From Vandiemenella viatica (lineage: Eukaryota > Arthropoda > Insecta > Orthoptera > Morabidae): a stretch of DNA of 64,000 nucleotides. Shown here piece after piece: positions 10,911 through 23,000 of this stretch. The first letter of the stretch is position 1, and each line of letters begins with the position of its first letter. Below the pieces are notes generated by a model. The model was not told the origin of the DNA, searched no databases, and was given only the letters and a program-made list of their open reading frames with translations. The stretch spans positions 192,838,685-192,902,684 of the forward strand of contig CM061914.1 in the NCBI GenBank assembly GCA_031002005.1. The letters are read 5' to 3'. The translations under genes were made by a program, and so were the position numbers.

Positions 10911-12198
10911 CGAGGGTGGTCCCAGAAGTACCCGACCTAGCAATGAAAAAACAAAAATTTTGGAAAAAACTGTATTTATTTTTCAACGTAGTCTCCTTTT
11001 AGCTCTATACATTTATTCCAGCGATTTTCAGTAGCTTCGATACCACTTTTATAAGAAGAACTGTCTTGCTCCTCGAAATAGCCATTAACTGCCGACATCA
11101 CTTCTTCGTTGGTCGAAAATCTTTGACCATTGAGCCATTTTTTTAAGTTCGGGAACAGGAAGTAATCCGAGGGAGCTAAATCTGGCGAATAGGGTGCATG
11201 AGGTAGCAATTCGAACTTTAATTCATTAATTTTGGCCATTGCAATAACGGATCTGTGAGCTGGAGCATTGTCGTGATGAAACAACACTTTCTTCTTAGCC
11301 AAATGTGGTCGTTTTATCTTGATTTCTTCGCTCAAACGTTGCAATAACTTCGAATAATAATCGCCGTTGATTGTTTTTCCTTTTTCAAGACAGTCAAATT
11401 ATCCCATGCGCATCCCAAGAAACAGACGCCATGACCTTGCCTGCAGATGGAACGGTCTTGGCCTTCTTTGGAGCAGGTTCTCCCTTTTCAGTCCATTGTT
11501 TTGATTCTTCTTTAGTCTCTGCGGTGAAGTGATGTATCCATGTTTCATCCATGGTTATGAAATGGCGCAAAAATTCAGCTTTGTTGCCGTGAAACATCGC
11601 TAAACACTCAATTGAAACATCTTCACGACACTGTTTTTGCTCGAGTGTGAGCAAACGCGGCACCCATCTTGCACATAACTTTCTCATGTCCAAATCTTCA
11701 GTTAATATGCGATGTACCGCACTTTTTGAAATGCCTACTATGTCTGCTAGCTCGCGCACTTTCAGTCGACGATCATCCAGTACCGTTTTGTGGATTTTCT
11801 TCACCATTTCTGGAGTCGTCACCTCATTTGGTTGACCACTGCGATGTTCGTCTTGGCAGCTCGTACGGCCTCGTTTAAACTCTGCCACACAATATTTTAC
11901 TGTTGTAAACGAAGGAGAAGACTCATCCAGAGTAGAATCTAGCTCAGTTTTATATTGGTTGGGCTGAGGCCTTTCAAATGAAAGTATTGTATCACATAAC
12001 GATGACCAATTTTCTCCATTTTCACAAATTTACTCACAACGTTCAAAATAAATTGTTGCCAAACAAATACGAAACAACGTAGCGTCTTCAAACTTGAAAC
12101 ATGTGCTTCATAGACTATTTGCTTTGAAATAAAGGGATATTTTTCAAGCAACTACTGCCATCTCTCGGTTAGGCCGGGTACTTCTGGGGCCACCCTCA
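10911..12198 (-). mobile_element. mariner transposon, nearly full length
   Basis: Terminal inverted repeats of about 30 bp (left 'cgagggtggtcccagaagta', right reverse complement 'tgagggtggccccagaagta') are flanked by TA on both sides (10909-10910, 12199-12200). Length 1,288 bp is normal for mariner. It lies in the intron or upstream flank of the unknown minus-strand gene. Confidence 0.93.
10976..12019 (-). pseudogene. mariner transposase (DD34D), frameshifted
   Basis: The transposase cuts and pastes the element using TIR binding by an N-terminal paired HTH and a DDD catalytic core. The frame opens at ATG 12019-12017 (MEKIGHRYVIQYFHLKG) and ends at 10976. Visible landmarks: HTH region KVRELADIVGISKSAVHRIL, first Asp in FITMDETWIHHF, second in LFHHDNAPAHRS, third in YSPDLAPSDYFLF. 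Total span of about 348 codons matches the family. Two single-base frameshifts break it, one near 11940 after NIK and one near 11390 after WDAHGI; otherwise there are no internal stops, so the copy is young but inactive. Confidence 0.92.
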
Positions 12199-12221
12199 TA
12201 TATTATTTCTACAAGGTATTT

Positions 12222-13480
12222 TTTTGTCACAAGCCTGTATCTTCCTTCATACTTAACCGAAATAAGTGAATAAGGTGTCATTTTAAAGCTTATGGTCTCC
12301 ACTTTGATTAAATCATATTTTAAGTAAAAACGCTTTAGGAATTCGACCCTTAAAGGGGAAAAAATGTCAATATGTCTAAAATGCTGTTTTCTGTGTTACG
12401 AGTCATTTATCTCCCTGGATACCTATCTGAAATTGTTTAATGAAGAATCATTTTAAAGATTAAGGTCTCCGCTTTAGTGACGTCATATACTAATACAAAA
12501 AAATTCGGAATTCGACCCTTAAAGGGTAAAAGTATCAATAATTTTGAAATGCGTTTTTGTGTCACGAGCCATGTATCTCACTTCATATCTAACCGATACA
12601 GATAATTGAGGTATCATATTAAAGACTAAGGTCTCCGCCGTGGTAACATTATAGATTATGAAAGGGAATTTTCCGTAATTCGGCCTTTAAAGGGCAAAAA
12701 TGTCAGTTTTTCTAAAATATATTTTTTGTGTCTCGAGCCATTTATCTCCTTGGATATCTTACCAAAATCGATAAATGAAGTAAGTTTATGAGGAGTAATG
12801 TCTCAGCTTTGTGACTTCATATTTTAAGAAAGAATGTTTTTGGAATTCAACCCTTAAAGGGAAAAAGTATAAATAATTGTACAACGCATTTTTGTGTCAC
12901 GAGCCATTTATATCACTTGGTATCCAACCGATTTGGATAAATGAGGTATCATATTAAAGATTAAGGACTCCGCCGTGCTAACATTATATTTTAAGAAAGG
13001 AATTTTTCATAATTCAACCCTTAAAGGGCAATAATGTCAAATTTTCTAAAATGCGTTTTTTGTGTCTTGAGACATTTATCTACCTGGATATCTAACCAAA
13101 ATCGATAAATGAAGTAGGGCTATGAAGAGTAATGACTCAGCTTTGGTGACATCATATATTAAGAAAGAATTTTTTTTTTTTTTTTTTTTTTTTTTGGAAT
13201 TTAACCCTTAATAGGAAAAAGTATAAATGGTTCTATAACGCATTTTTGTGTCATGAGTCATTTTCTCAAAATTAATATCTAACCGAAATAGATAAATGTG
13301 GTATCATTCTAAAAATTAAGGTTTCCGCTGTGGTCAAATCACATTCTAAGAAATGAATCTTTTTCTGAATTGAACTCTTAAAGGGTATAAATATCAGTAT
13401 TTCTAATATGCGTTTTTTGTATTTCGAGTCATTTTTATCCCTTGATAATTAAACAAAGCGATATTCTACTTTTCATTATA
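12222..13480. repeat. tandem satellite, ~163-bp unit, about 7.5 copies
   Basis: The block 'gtcacgagccatttatct' or a variant recurs at about 12232, 12394, 12568, 12730, 12893, 13060 and 13250, followed each time by 'taaccgaaatagataaatg', 'ttaaagattaaggtctccgc' and 'aattcgacccttaaaggg'. Units alternate between two types: 'tccgccgtg' with 'aaagggca', and 'ctcagctttg' with 'aaagggaaaaagtataaat'. A T-run expands one unit at 13170-13195. No coding potential. Confidence 0.9.
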
Positions 13481-13499
13481 TTACAAGTATTCAACCTCA

Positions 13500-13865
13500 C
13501 TATTCATTGTATTTTACTAGCGAAATTTTCGCACGGGTCGTCTTAAACCCGCTTCATACGGTTCTGCAATCACTGCTAGAGGTAGTACAGTCATTGGAGG
13601 TGCCTGGAGAACCAGAGCGTGACCAAGGGAGGGAGGGGAGGCAAACCGGGACGGTTGCTCCGGGCGGCAACTTCAGGGGGGCGGCAACACTGTGCCTTAA
13701 GGGCGGCAATTTATGTCGCGGGCGACTTTTTTCTTTTTTATTCCGCTACTCCGCGGATGGCATCAATGGGGTGGTGACAACGGGGGCGGAAAGATAGTGT
13801 TCGAAGGGGTGGCAATGTCACAGTTTTTGCCCCGGTTCGAAAAAATTCCTAGATCCGCGACTGTG
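13500..13865. other. unassigned repeat-like block
   Basis: The left part (13507-13610) is balanced in GC and open in several frames; the minus strand reads APPMTVLPLAVIAEPYEAGL and stops at 13545. The right part (13614-13863) has weakly matching ends CAGAGCGTGACCAAGG and, reversed, CAGTCGCGGATCTAGG, typical of a decayed hAT MITE, but no target duplication was found. Function unknown. Confidence 0.35.
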
Positions 13866-14234
13866 GTGAACTAACCACCCTACAGCCCTCCTTGCGTACT
13901 CCACCGTTTAACAAAACTGTTTGTCACGAACACCAAGAGGGGGCACGGGCCAAGTCGGGTGGAGCTTCCCCTCCCCGTAACACTCTTCTTTGCAAGGTTT
14001 TGAAAAGGTCATCGTCGGAGTCGCTTGCACGAACACCTACCGCACATCTCACCCAGACCTAAATGGTGGAATTTATTAAACTTCGTAGATTTATCCACAA
14101 GAAATGATAACAGATTCAAATGGATTACACAAAGTTTATTTCCTTTAGATACATGTGTTAGCAAGAAATGTGCTCAACATGAGCTCCTAAATATTCGTGG
14201 ATCAATGTCAGCATTGAATAAATAAGCGTCTGAT

Positions 14235-14995
14235 GTTTTCTCGGGATATGTATCTCCATACTTGCATCACTTGTACAGTAGCTTCTTCAAGTTTGTGCTG
14301 GTTTACCACGTGACATAATGTGTCTATCCACAGCATCACAGGCAAGCTCTGCATGGGATAAAACCAGGACCATGCGGCCCAATCCAGGGGTCATAAAACT
14401 CTTGCAAGATTGGTATCGTAACTGATTGGCCCCAAGCCATGACACTGGGGTTGGATATGTGTGACGTTCTGATGTCGCAGCAGGACGGGCCCTATCTCAC
14501 CTACATCTGTGTACATGTTGTCAATTATCACTTTGCCACAGATTGAATCGGGACTCGTCAAAAAACACAACAGTATGTCATTCACCTGTCAACTTGCATT
14601 TTGCATTACACCAGGTTAGACTATGCTGGCAATGAAATCAGGTTAATGGGACACATTGCATGGGTGTCAGAGAGTGTAACCCACCTTCAAGCAATCGGTT
14701 TACAATAATCAGCGCTGTGACTCTCTGTGTAACCACTGCTTGGATCTGGCCTGCAGTCAGTCTACCAGCAACAGCCACCCACAACAATATGGCGGTCTTC
14801 ACGTGCTTTTGTCCTTCTGCATCGACTAGGAACCTTTTTAATCCACTGTGTAACAAGCCTTTATACTGACACTGGGCCACGGCCAATCCTGCGAAAGACA
14901 TTACGATTTCACTCACTCGTGTTAAACGATCTCTCTCAAACTCAGATCGTCACTCTTCGCCTTGGCACACTTGGTTCCCAACAACATGTGTCGTG
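14235..14995 (-). pseudogene. Tc1-like transposase remnant
   Basis: Minus-strand frames give, in order, an N-terminal HTH tract (AGRLTAGQIQAVVTQR and LEGGLHSLTPMQ), a catalytic block VFFDESRFNLWQSDN, and HGLGPISYDTNLARVL. The DESRFNLW block is the second catalytic Asp region of Tc1-family DDE transposases. Many stops and frame breaks; no clear terminal repeats. It differs from the Tc1 copy at 9637-10460. Confidence 0.75.
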
Positions 14996-15380
14996 TTACA
15001 CTACATTGTTCGCAACTTATATGCTAAACAACATAGTAATTATAATTTTTTTGCTGTCATTAGTCTCTCATCTGGAATCCTCCATCCCTCCTACATGAAA
15101 TTTGAGAAGATTACATGTCCTCCGGGATACCCTATGTGTCGCGGTTATGCTGGAGGTTCGGCTACAATACTTACTGTGAACCTTTAAAAGCTTCCGCGCA
15201 CTCACTAGATTCTGGTTCTTTCTCTGACGGTCGCCAACCAACGCTATGTTGGTAAATGAAATGAAAATGCACCTTCATATTTGAAACACGTGCGTTTAAT
15301 AGTTAATAAGATAATGTCACTCCAACTCCAACCTTTATGAAAGTTCGCTATCGGTACTTCGATCCTTTAAGATTACAGGT

Positions 15381-16380
15381 NNNNNNNNNNNNNNNNNNNN
15401 NNNNNNNNNNNNNNNNNNNNNNNNNNNNNNNNNNNNNNNNNNNNNNNNNNNNNNNNNNNNNNNNNNNNNNNNNNNNNNNNNNNNNNNNNNNNNNNNNNNN
15501 NNNNNNNNNNNNNNNNNNNNNNNNNNNNNNNNNNNNNNNNNNNNNNNNNNNNNNNNNNNNNNNNNNNNNNNNNNNNNNNNNNNNNNNNNNNNNNNNNNNN
15601 NNNNNNNNNNNNNNNNNNNNNNNNNNNNNNNNNNNNNNNNNNNNNNNNNNNNNNNNNNNNNNNNNNNNNNNNNNNNNNNNNNNNNNNNNNNNNNNNNNNN
15701 NNNNNNNNNNNNNNNNNNNNNNNNNNNNNNNNNNNNNNNNNNNNNNNNNNNNNNNNNNNNNNNNNNNNNNNNNNNNNNNNNNNNNNNNNNNNNNNNNNNN
15801 NNNNNNNNNNNNNNNNNNNNNNNNNNNNNNNNNNNNNNNNNNNNNNNNNNNNNNNNNNNNNNNNNNNNNNNNNNNNNNNNNNNNNNNNNNNNNNNNNNNN
15901 NNNNNNNNNNNNNNNNNNNNNNNNNNNNNNNNNNNNNNNNNNNNNNNNNNNNNNNNNNNNNNNNNNNNNNNNNNNNNNNNNNNNNNNNNNNNNNNNNNNN
16001 NNNNNNNNNNNNNNNNNNNNNNNNNNNNNNNNNNNNNNNNNNNNNNNNNNNNNNNNNNNNNNNNNNNNNNNNNNNNNNNNNNNNNNNNNNNNNNNNNNNN
16101 NNNNNNNNNNNNNNNNNNNNNNNNNNNNNNNNNNNNNNNNNNNNNNNNNNNNNNNNNNNNNNNNNNNNNNNNNNNNNNNNNNNNNNNNNNNNNNNNNNNN
16201 NNNNNNNNNNNNNNNNNNNNNNNNNNNNNNNNNNNNNNNNNNNNNNNNNNNNNNNNNNNNNNNNNNNNNNNNNNNNNNNNNNNNNNNNNNNNNNNNNNNN
16301 NNNNNNNNNNNNNNNNNNNNNNNNNNNNNNNNNNNNNNNNNNNNNNNNNNNNNNNNNNNNNNNNNNNNNNNNNNNNNNNN
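15381..16380. other. assembly gap (1,000 N)
   Basis: Exactly 1,000 ambiguous bases, a size usually used as a placeholder for an unknown gap. The LINE-A copy continues out of its right side, and upstream SUN-gene exons could be hidden in it. Confidence 0.98.
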
Positions 16381-16717
16381 TTAGAAAAATGATCCAGAAT
16401 GGGATTAATTAGAGGACAGAGGGAGGATGAAGATAGTAATGAGAGTGCTATGAAGCATGGTAGGATTGAGAGAGGTGAGTAGAAGGGAAAAGATAACCAT
16501 GACCTTAAGCTGGCACTTGATTTCAGGCGTAAGAGTGTGGGAAATTTTTTTTACGTTGGGAAAGGTATCAGGGATTGGAATAAATTACCAAGAGAAATAA
16601 TGAATAATTTACAAAAAATGTAAAGTTCAAATTAGTAGAGGGCAAAAGTAGGTGGGTTCAGGAAAGGGGGACTAGAGCGTGCACTCCATTTCAATTTAAT
16701 TAAATTAAATTATTTTT
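16381..16717 (+). pseudogene. LINE-A 3' end copy
   Basis: Begins at the gap edge and reads through the family C-terminus (KDNHDLKLALDFRRKSVGNF, then GKGIRDWNKLPREIMNN) to the 3' end 'gtgcactccatttcaattta' and tail (TTAAA)n. 5' part lost in the gap. In the intron upstream of the first SUN exon seen. Confidence 0.85.
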
Positions 16718-16947
16718 GCCTTAAACTCTTATGATATTTAATTTGTGGATATGCTTAAGGAAATAATCTTGTATTTAAGTATTTCTTCAATTGTGAACAG
16801 ATCTCCATCTATCTGAGCTCTTCACATGTCAATGTAGCTGAATTACTAACAACTTAAAATATAGAAACAGAAAATTAGCATTAAAATTTGAAAATTACCA
16901 ATTTTTTTATTGAACTGATAACTACCAATTTTTTAAATTTTCATTAG

Positions 16948-17057
16948 GTGGAAGGATCATATCAACGCCTTACACCGATACGTATTCCGTTGATTCATGG
17001 TACACTCTCGAAGAGCCGTTGCCACGACGCATGAGGTCTCCTAGAGCCATCATTCAG
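16948..17057 (+). CDS. SUN gene exon (a)
   Basis: Acceptor 'tttaaattttcattag', donor GTTTTA (weak after GT). The first two bases complete a codon from an upstream exon; then 36 codons GRIIST... to SPRAIIQ, ending in phase 0. The join to exon (b) reproduces the family run PRVILQP. Confidence 0.88.
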
Positions 17058-20000
17058 GTTTTAACATTATTCATGTTGACAATATTCTGTTTAGAAATAA
17101 ATTGTCATGATCTACGCAAACCTTTTGATGTAGATGTAGTCTTTAAACCAATTAAATCAAATTATTTTGTGGTACATATGTCCTGTTATATAGTATTTGT
17201 CAGCTGAAATGTAATTGCCGATAGTTATTTCTTCACTATGATGAATGGTATCAGGAAGCTGACTAATACTGTGTATGACCGAAAAAAAGTTTTTGTTCCT
17301 ACATCACAGTGTAGCCAATCTGGATATTACTACTAAACACTCAGTAAATTGGATTAATCTTCCAAATCGTCCTTATGTCTGTAACTCTTCGGACATTTTT
17401 GTATTCTTCCTTACTTTCTGCTTACCTGCTCTTGGCTCCTTTCCATTTCACTCTATTATCTGTGCCAAACTTCTGAGTGGATCTTACCCATAGGCTGTGG
17501 GCATATATCTTATTATGCCAGGCTATTGAAACTGATTACAGGATTGTGATTTACAAAATTATTTTTTCTTGTTTGCCATGGCGATATAGCCCCATTGATG
17601 GTCTTCCACTATTAGCACCCACAAGATTCTTCTCACCATGCACAATGTCGTCATGATCAGCTCACTTTGAATTATCTGTATCAAGGAAAATACATCCTTC
17701 TCAACTCCCCTCACACTCATATTTAAAAAAAAAAAAAAAAAAAAAAAAAGATATCCTATATGACAGTAATGATATTGGAATCAACTCATTGCAACAACAA
17801 AAGCACCAGTTCTTATATTTAGTGGGCGGGGAAAAGCCATCATTTATAATAGAAAAATGTGGAACAGGACAAAAAAAAAAAAAAAAAAAAAAAAAAACTT
17901 ACACAAATGTAAAAAAAAACGCTTGTCAGTTTTGTTCATTTAATTTAATTGTGATGAACTACAACGCTCCAGTGGCAATTTTCCTAATTATACATTTTTC
18001 CCATTTCTCCCACATGCCTACTTTTGTCCTCTATGAATTTTAATTTTAAATTTCTTCAGCGTTTTGGTAGATCATTCATCAGTTCTCATGGTAATTAATT
18101 CCAGTCCCTGTATCCCTTACCTACAAAAGAAAGTTTATGCCTGACATTGAGACATAGCTTACGGTCGCTGTCAGCTCTTCTCTTCCATGCAATACTCCTA
18201 ATTTTTCTACCAGTATCCATCCAAGCCTCATCACCAATACGTTCTTTGTAAACTCCCAGCATTCTCTTCACCGACCTCCTTCCATCGAATCCCAGTTACT
18301 CATTGCATTCAATGGTAACTTCCACCAAACAAATCTAAGATTTAAGTTGGGTACGTTCAGGAAAGGGCAAAAATGGGTATGTGAGGCAATTGCCACCAAA
18401 GTATGCGCTCCATTGCAACTGAATTAACTTCAGTGGAGTACAACTGTTAATAGAAAATATAACTGTTATCTGTTTTTTTTCCTTATTGCTTTACACCTCA
18501 TCGACGGCTAAGGTCATTAGAGGCGGGATGGGAAAGGGGACAAGGAACGGGAAGGAATTTGGCCATGGCCTTTTTGAAGGAAGCATCCCGGCATTCGCCT
18601 GGAGTGATTTGGGGAAACCATGGAAAACCCAAATCTGGATGCCCGGACGGGGATTCGAACCCGCGTCCTCCCGAATGCGAGGCCAGAACGTTAACCGTTT
18701 ACCCACCATGCTTGATGTTTGCTGATGCAGTTGAAACAAAATCCATTTTACACTGAACCTTGAAGAGAATGCACTGCTCAGCCAGTGAAATTGCTTCTCT
18801 TCCAAAACCAGCCAGTCACATCATTCAGGCTGTTAAGGACTGAGAAAGATGGCTTCTCGAGTATTTACATTTGTTTGAGTGCTGAAGCAACTGCATATGT
18901 GCTGAATTAGTTACAAATATGAGCACAAATTAGACAAAAAGTTGCAGAACTAAGAGTGAAAAATAGTAATGCCCCAAAAAGTTGTAAAACATCCACAGAT
19001 GATTGCAGTTTTGGCAAAACAGCATGGTTTTGCAACACTTAATGTAATATAGTGAATTCTATTGTCTGGTTTCTTATTTTTATCTCCTATATATACATTT
19101 TTCTCCCTCAAGATGCATTGTATCTGTTATTTCTTTTGGGTATAATGAGTGGATTGCTGCATTGGCAATTGTGTAAAAATACAAAACATCTGAAATGATT
19201 AAATAACTAACAAATTAACACAAGAAAGAAACAAGTTCTTCCCATTTTTGTTTATTCAGCCATTCGTCATACCGGGTGAGTGTTGGCAGTTCCGCGGCAG
19301 TAACGGCACCGTGGTGATACAACTAGCAGCCCGTATCGACATAACAGCAGTTACCGTGGAGCACATACCTCCCACCCTGTCCCTGACTGGCAAGCTGGAT
19401 TCGGCACCACAGAACTTCAGTGTCTTCGTGAGTGTGTCCACTATACAATTAAAACAGCAGAACAAATCTAATGAGATAACTATTTTGAAATAATTGTGTG
19501 AAATATTTATGGACATTTGAAATTATTTAAATCATTCTGCTTGTGATCTAACCTCGGCCCTCTGTCCGTTGAATTATCAGTTTGTTTTTAATAAATTCCC
19601 AAAGAGTACTTTTACATGGAAAAGAAAGGGGAAAATACACCCAACACTCACCAAAGTTGAAGGGAGGAGGGCAGCAGCAACACAAAACAACACACAAACA
19701 AAGAAAAAATACAATATTTCGGGTGAAGAACCCCTTTTTCAAGTTGCCAGAGAGGTGGCTGGGCTTGCGCAAGGCTTGCGTTCGACGCAGCCACTCCAAA
19801 GAGTACTTTTAACAGACAAGTTATTTATATTTGCTATCTTGGTTTTCTGGGTGTAACTGTGTCAATTTATCAAAACCTATCATTTCAGCCATCGTGTTGT
19901 GCCTTTCTTCAGAGGACTGTCATGGCAGGAATCACTGCCGCCTAGCCCATTGAGCGCGCTAACCATTCGGAGTGACATCACCGAAGTTACTGCTGCCAGC

Positions 20001-23000
20001 ATGGCTGGTCCGATGGGGGCTTGCGTCCCGCAATTTCCTAATCAAGCAGGACCATATTTGGTCAAGTTGTAGCCTGCTGTCTATTTTCATATTATCTGGT
20101 CTTTTTTTTATTTCCAATGCTTCCCTAACTCACCTGGGCCACCATCTGCATTCCTGAACCAGTACAGTCATTTCAATGAATAAAATAGCTTGTCAGCAGA
20201 ATATTGTGCTACTGCTGATATCATTATTTTTAAAATATGTTATGTGTTCACCCAGTCTTTGCCTTACTGTCATTCAGTCTCGCCGATATACACCTGACCA
20301 CAACTACAGGGTGTTTAGTACACAGCATATTATGTTTATAGAGTATTTGGAAAGTTGATGATGGTCCAAGTGAGTTATGGAAGTGTTGAAAATCAAAGAA
20401 GACCAGATAATATGAACGCAGACAGTGGGCTACAACTTGACTAAATACGGTCATGCTTGCCTAGGAAACACGGGGCACAAGCCCCACTGAACCGGCCGTG
20501 CTGGTAGCAGAAGCTTGGGTGTTGTCACTCCGAACAGTTAGTGCGCTCTTCGGGAGCTATTTATAGGCGGCAGTGATTCCAGCCATGACAGTACTCAGAA
20601 GAAAGCCACAACATGATTGCTGAAATGATAGGTTTCGATAAATTTAGGCGGTTCCAGTAGGACGACCGAGATAATATGTGAGTGGAGACTTACCCGGCGT
20701 ATTGATGCAATGAATTGTTCACGGGAGTTCAGCCGGATATTGTTGAAAAACGACGACGTTTTGACAACCAGCTCTGTTGTCTTCATCAGGTCTACTAATT
20801 CAGATATTATTACCTGAAATCACAAACTAGTTTGTGATTTCATCATTTTTCAACACTATCTGGCTAAACTCCCATGAACAATTCATTCAACCAAGATAAT
20901 ATCGACAAAAACAGTGGAAGTCTGCGCACCCTAGTTACTCGTATACAGTTATTTAAGAATATTCTATCAGTGGCTGCGTCGAACGCAAGGCTTTCGCAAG
21001 CCTAGCCATTTCTGTATTCTTGAAAAAGAGTTTTACCTGAAATATAGTATTTTCTTTGTTTGTGTGTTGTTTTGTGTTGCTGCTGCCCTCCTCCCTTCAA
21101 CTTTGGTAAGTGTTGGGTCTATTTTATCCGTTCTTTCCATATAAATATTGCCTCACGGCAGTTCTTTCCTTTCATTGTTACCTATATTTAAGAATATACC
21201 AATTTATGCAAATATAATTTCAATGGACGTCATGGATGATATAATATTTGCAGAAATAATTGTAAAAATATTCCTAAAGTTGTACATAGGCTTTTAAATT
21301 AGGCATCATTTTACTTGAGTTATAATTTGTGGATAAGAGTAAAAATCATGTATGTATATGTACATAACTTGAGGTATTGAAAATAAAAAAAGTGTAGGGA
21401 AAATAGACCAATCTATCACCAAGATAGAGAAAGAACAGTGTATTTATGAGGTAGACACTGTAAAATTTTTAGGTTTGCATATTGATCATAATTTAAATTG
21501 GAGGATGCTTATATCTGATTTACTAAAGTGATTGGTTGCACCCACATTTGCAATTTGTAAAATTTCATCCAGGATGAAATAACATCTATTTACCTTATTT
21601 TCACTCTTTAATGTCATATACAATGACCTATTGGTGCAATTCAGCCCATAAAGTATTCACATTTTAGTAGCAACTAATGAGTTATGCATTAAGTTCTCAT
21701 TTGTTCAAAAAGGGGTCAAATTTACAGAGGTACTATCTTCAACAAGCTCCAAATGCATGTTAAATGCCTGGCGGGGGATAAATGTAAATTGAGGAAAGCA
21801 TTGTTAATTGACAACTCCTTTTCCTCCATGAAAGAACTTCTTTCGAAGGTATCTACAAAATAATTTCCAATATCTTGTATAAATGTAGTTGATTTAATTT
21901 AATTAAAGTGATGGAGTGCATGTTGTAGAGTCAATTCCCCTAGACACTTATTGCCCCCTTTCTTATTTTTATTCTCATTATTGTTTCTAAAATGTTTTGA
22001 CTTTATTTTCACCAGCCATCTGTTTTTCTGCCCTCTGTGAATTTTAATTCTATATTCTTTCGGTGTGTTTGGTAAACTATTCAGCATTTCACTTGGTAAT
22101 ATATTCAAATACCTGGCCACCTTACCTACAAATGAAATTTTTCCAATTCAAATATGCATGAAATCGAGTGCCAGCTTGTGGAGATATATCTCCTTTCTTG
22201 CACACACTATGCATTATATTTCTATCAACATCATCGAAACCACAACACCAGTATAAAACTTTTAATTTAATTGCAATGGTGTACAGGCTCCGGTAGCAAT
22301 TTCCCTACAAACCCATCTTACCCCTATCCTGCACCCACCTACATTTTCCCACTACAAATTTTATCTTTAAATTCTTTCAACGTTTTTGGTAAATTCTTCA
22401 TCATTTCTCTTGGTAGCTCATTCCAATCCCTGACACCCTTACCTAAAAAAGAGAATCTTCCCACACCCTTGTGCCTGAAATTGAGTGCCAGCTTGTGGTC
22501 ATCGTCATATTTTCCCTTCCATGCACTACTTTTCATACCTACACCAATATCTTTCCATTCCTCATCGCCAGTATACGCCCTGTACACTCCCATGACACTC
22601 CTCATCCTCCTCCTGTCTTGCAATGAATCCCATTTCAGCTCCTTTATCATATCTGTCACCGATTGTATTCTGCGATAATTTCCAGAAACAAATCTATCAG
22701 CCCTTTTCTGCACCCTCTCCAACTCCTGTATTTGATACGAAAAATGAGGGTCCCATACTACACTACCTTATTCGAGCAATGGTCTGACCAAAGTTTTGTA
22801 ACCTAACTACCTCACTTCTCTCGTGCATCCCCTCATCACTCTCTCCAACAAGTGCAGGGTTTTGAAACCTTTTCCTACTACCTGTCCAATGTGATCTGCT
22901 CAGTTAAGCTTGTTATCAAATGTAATGCCAAGTTATTTACATTTCAAGTCTTCAGCAAGCAATTCTTTCCCCACCTTGTATTCATAATTAACCTTTTGTT

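Noticed and set aside
10735..11034. Plus-strand ORF of 99 codons opposite the GC-rich exon
   Set aside because: It is the antisense shadow of the minus-strand exon and runs on into the mariner.
15337..16392. 351-codon open frame across the N gap
   Set aside because: It consists almost entirely of undetermined bases; no coding evidence.
18486..18805. Open frames on both strands of 18.5-18.8 kb (up to 104 codons)
   Set aside because: The same sequence occurs as SINE-1 elsewhere in the window; the frames are open by chance in a GC-richer repeat.
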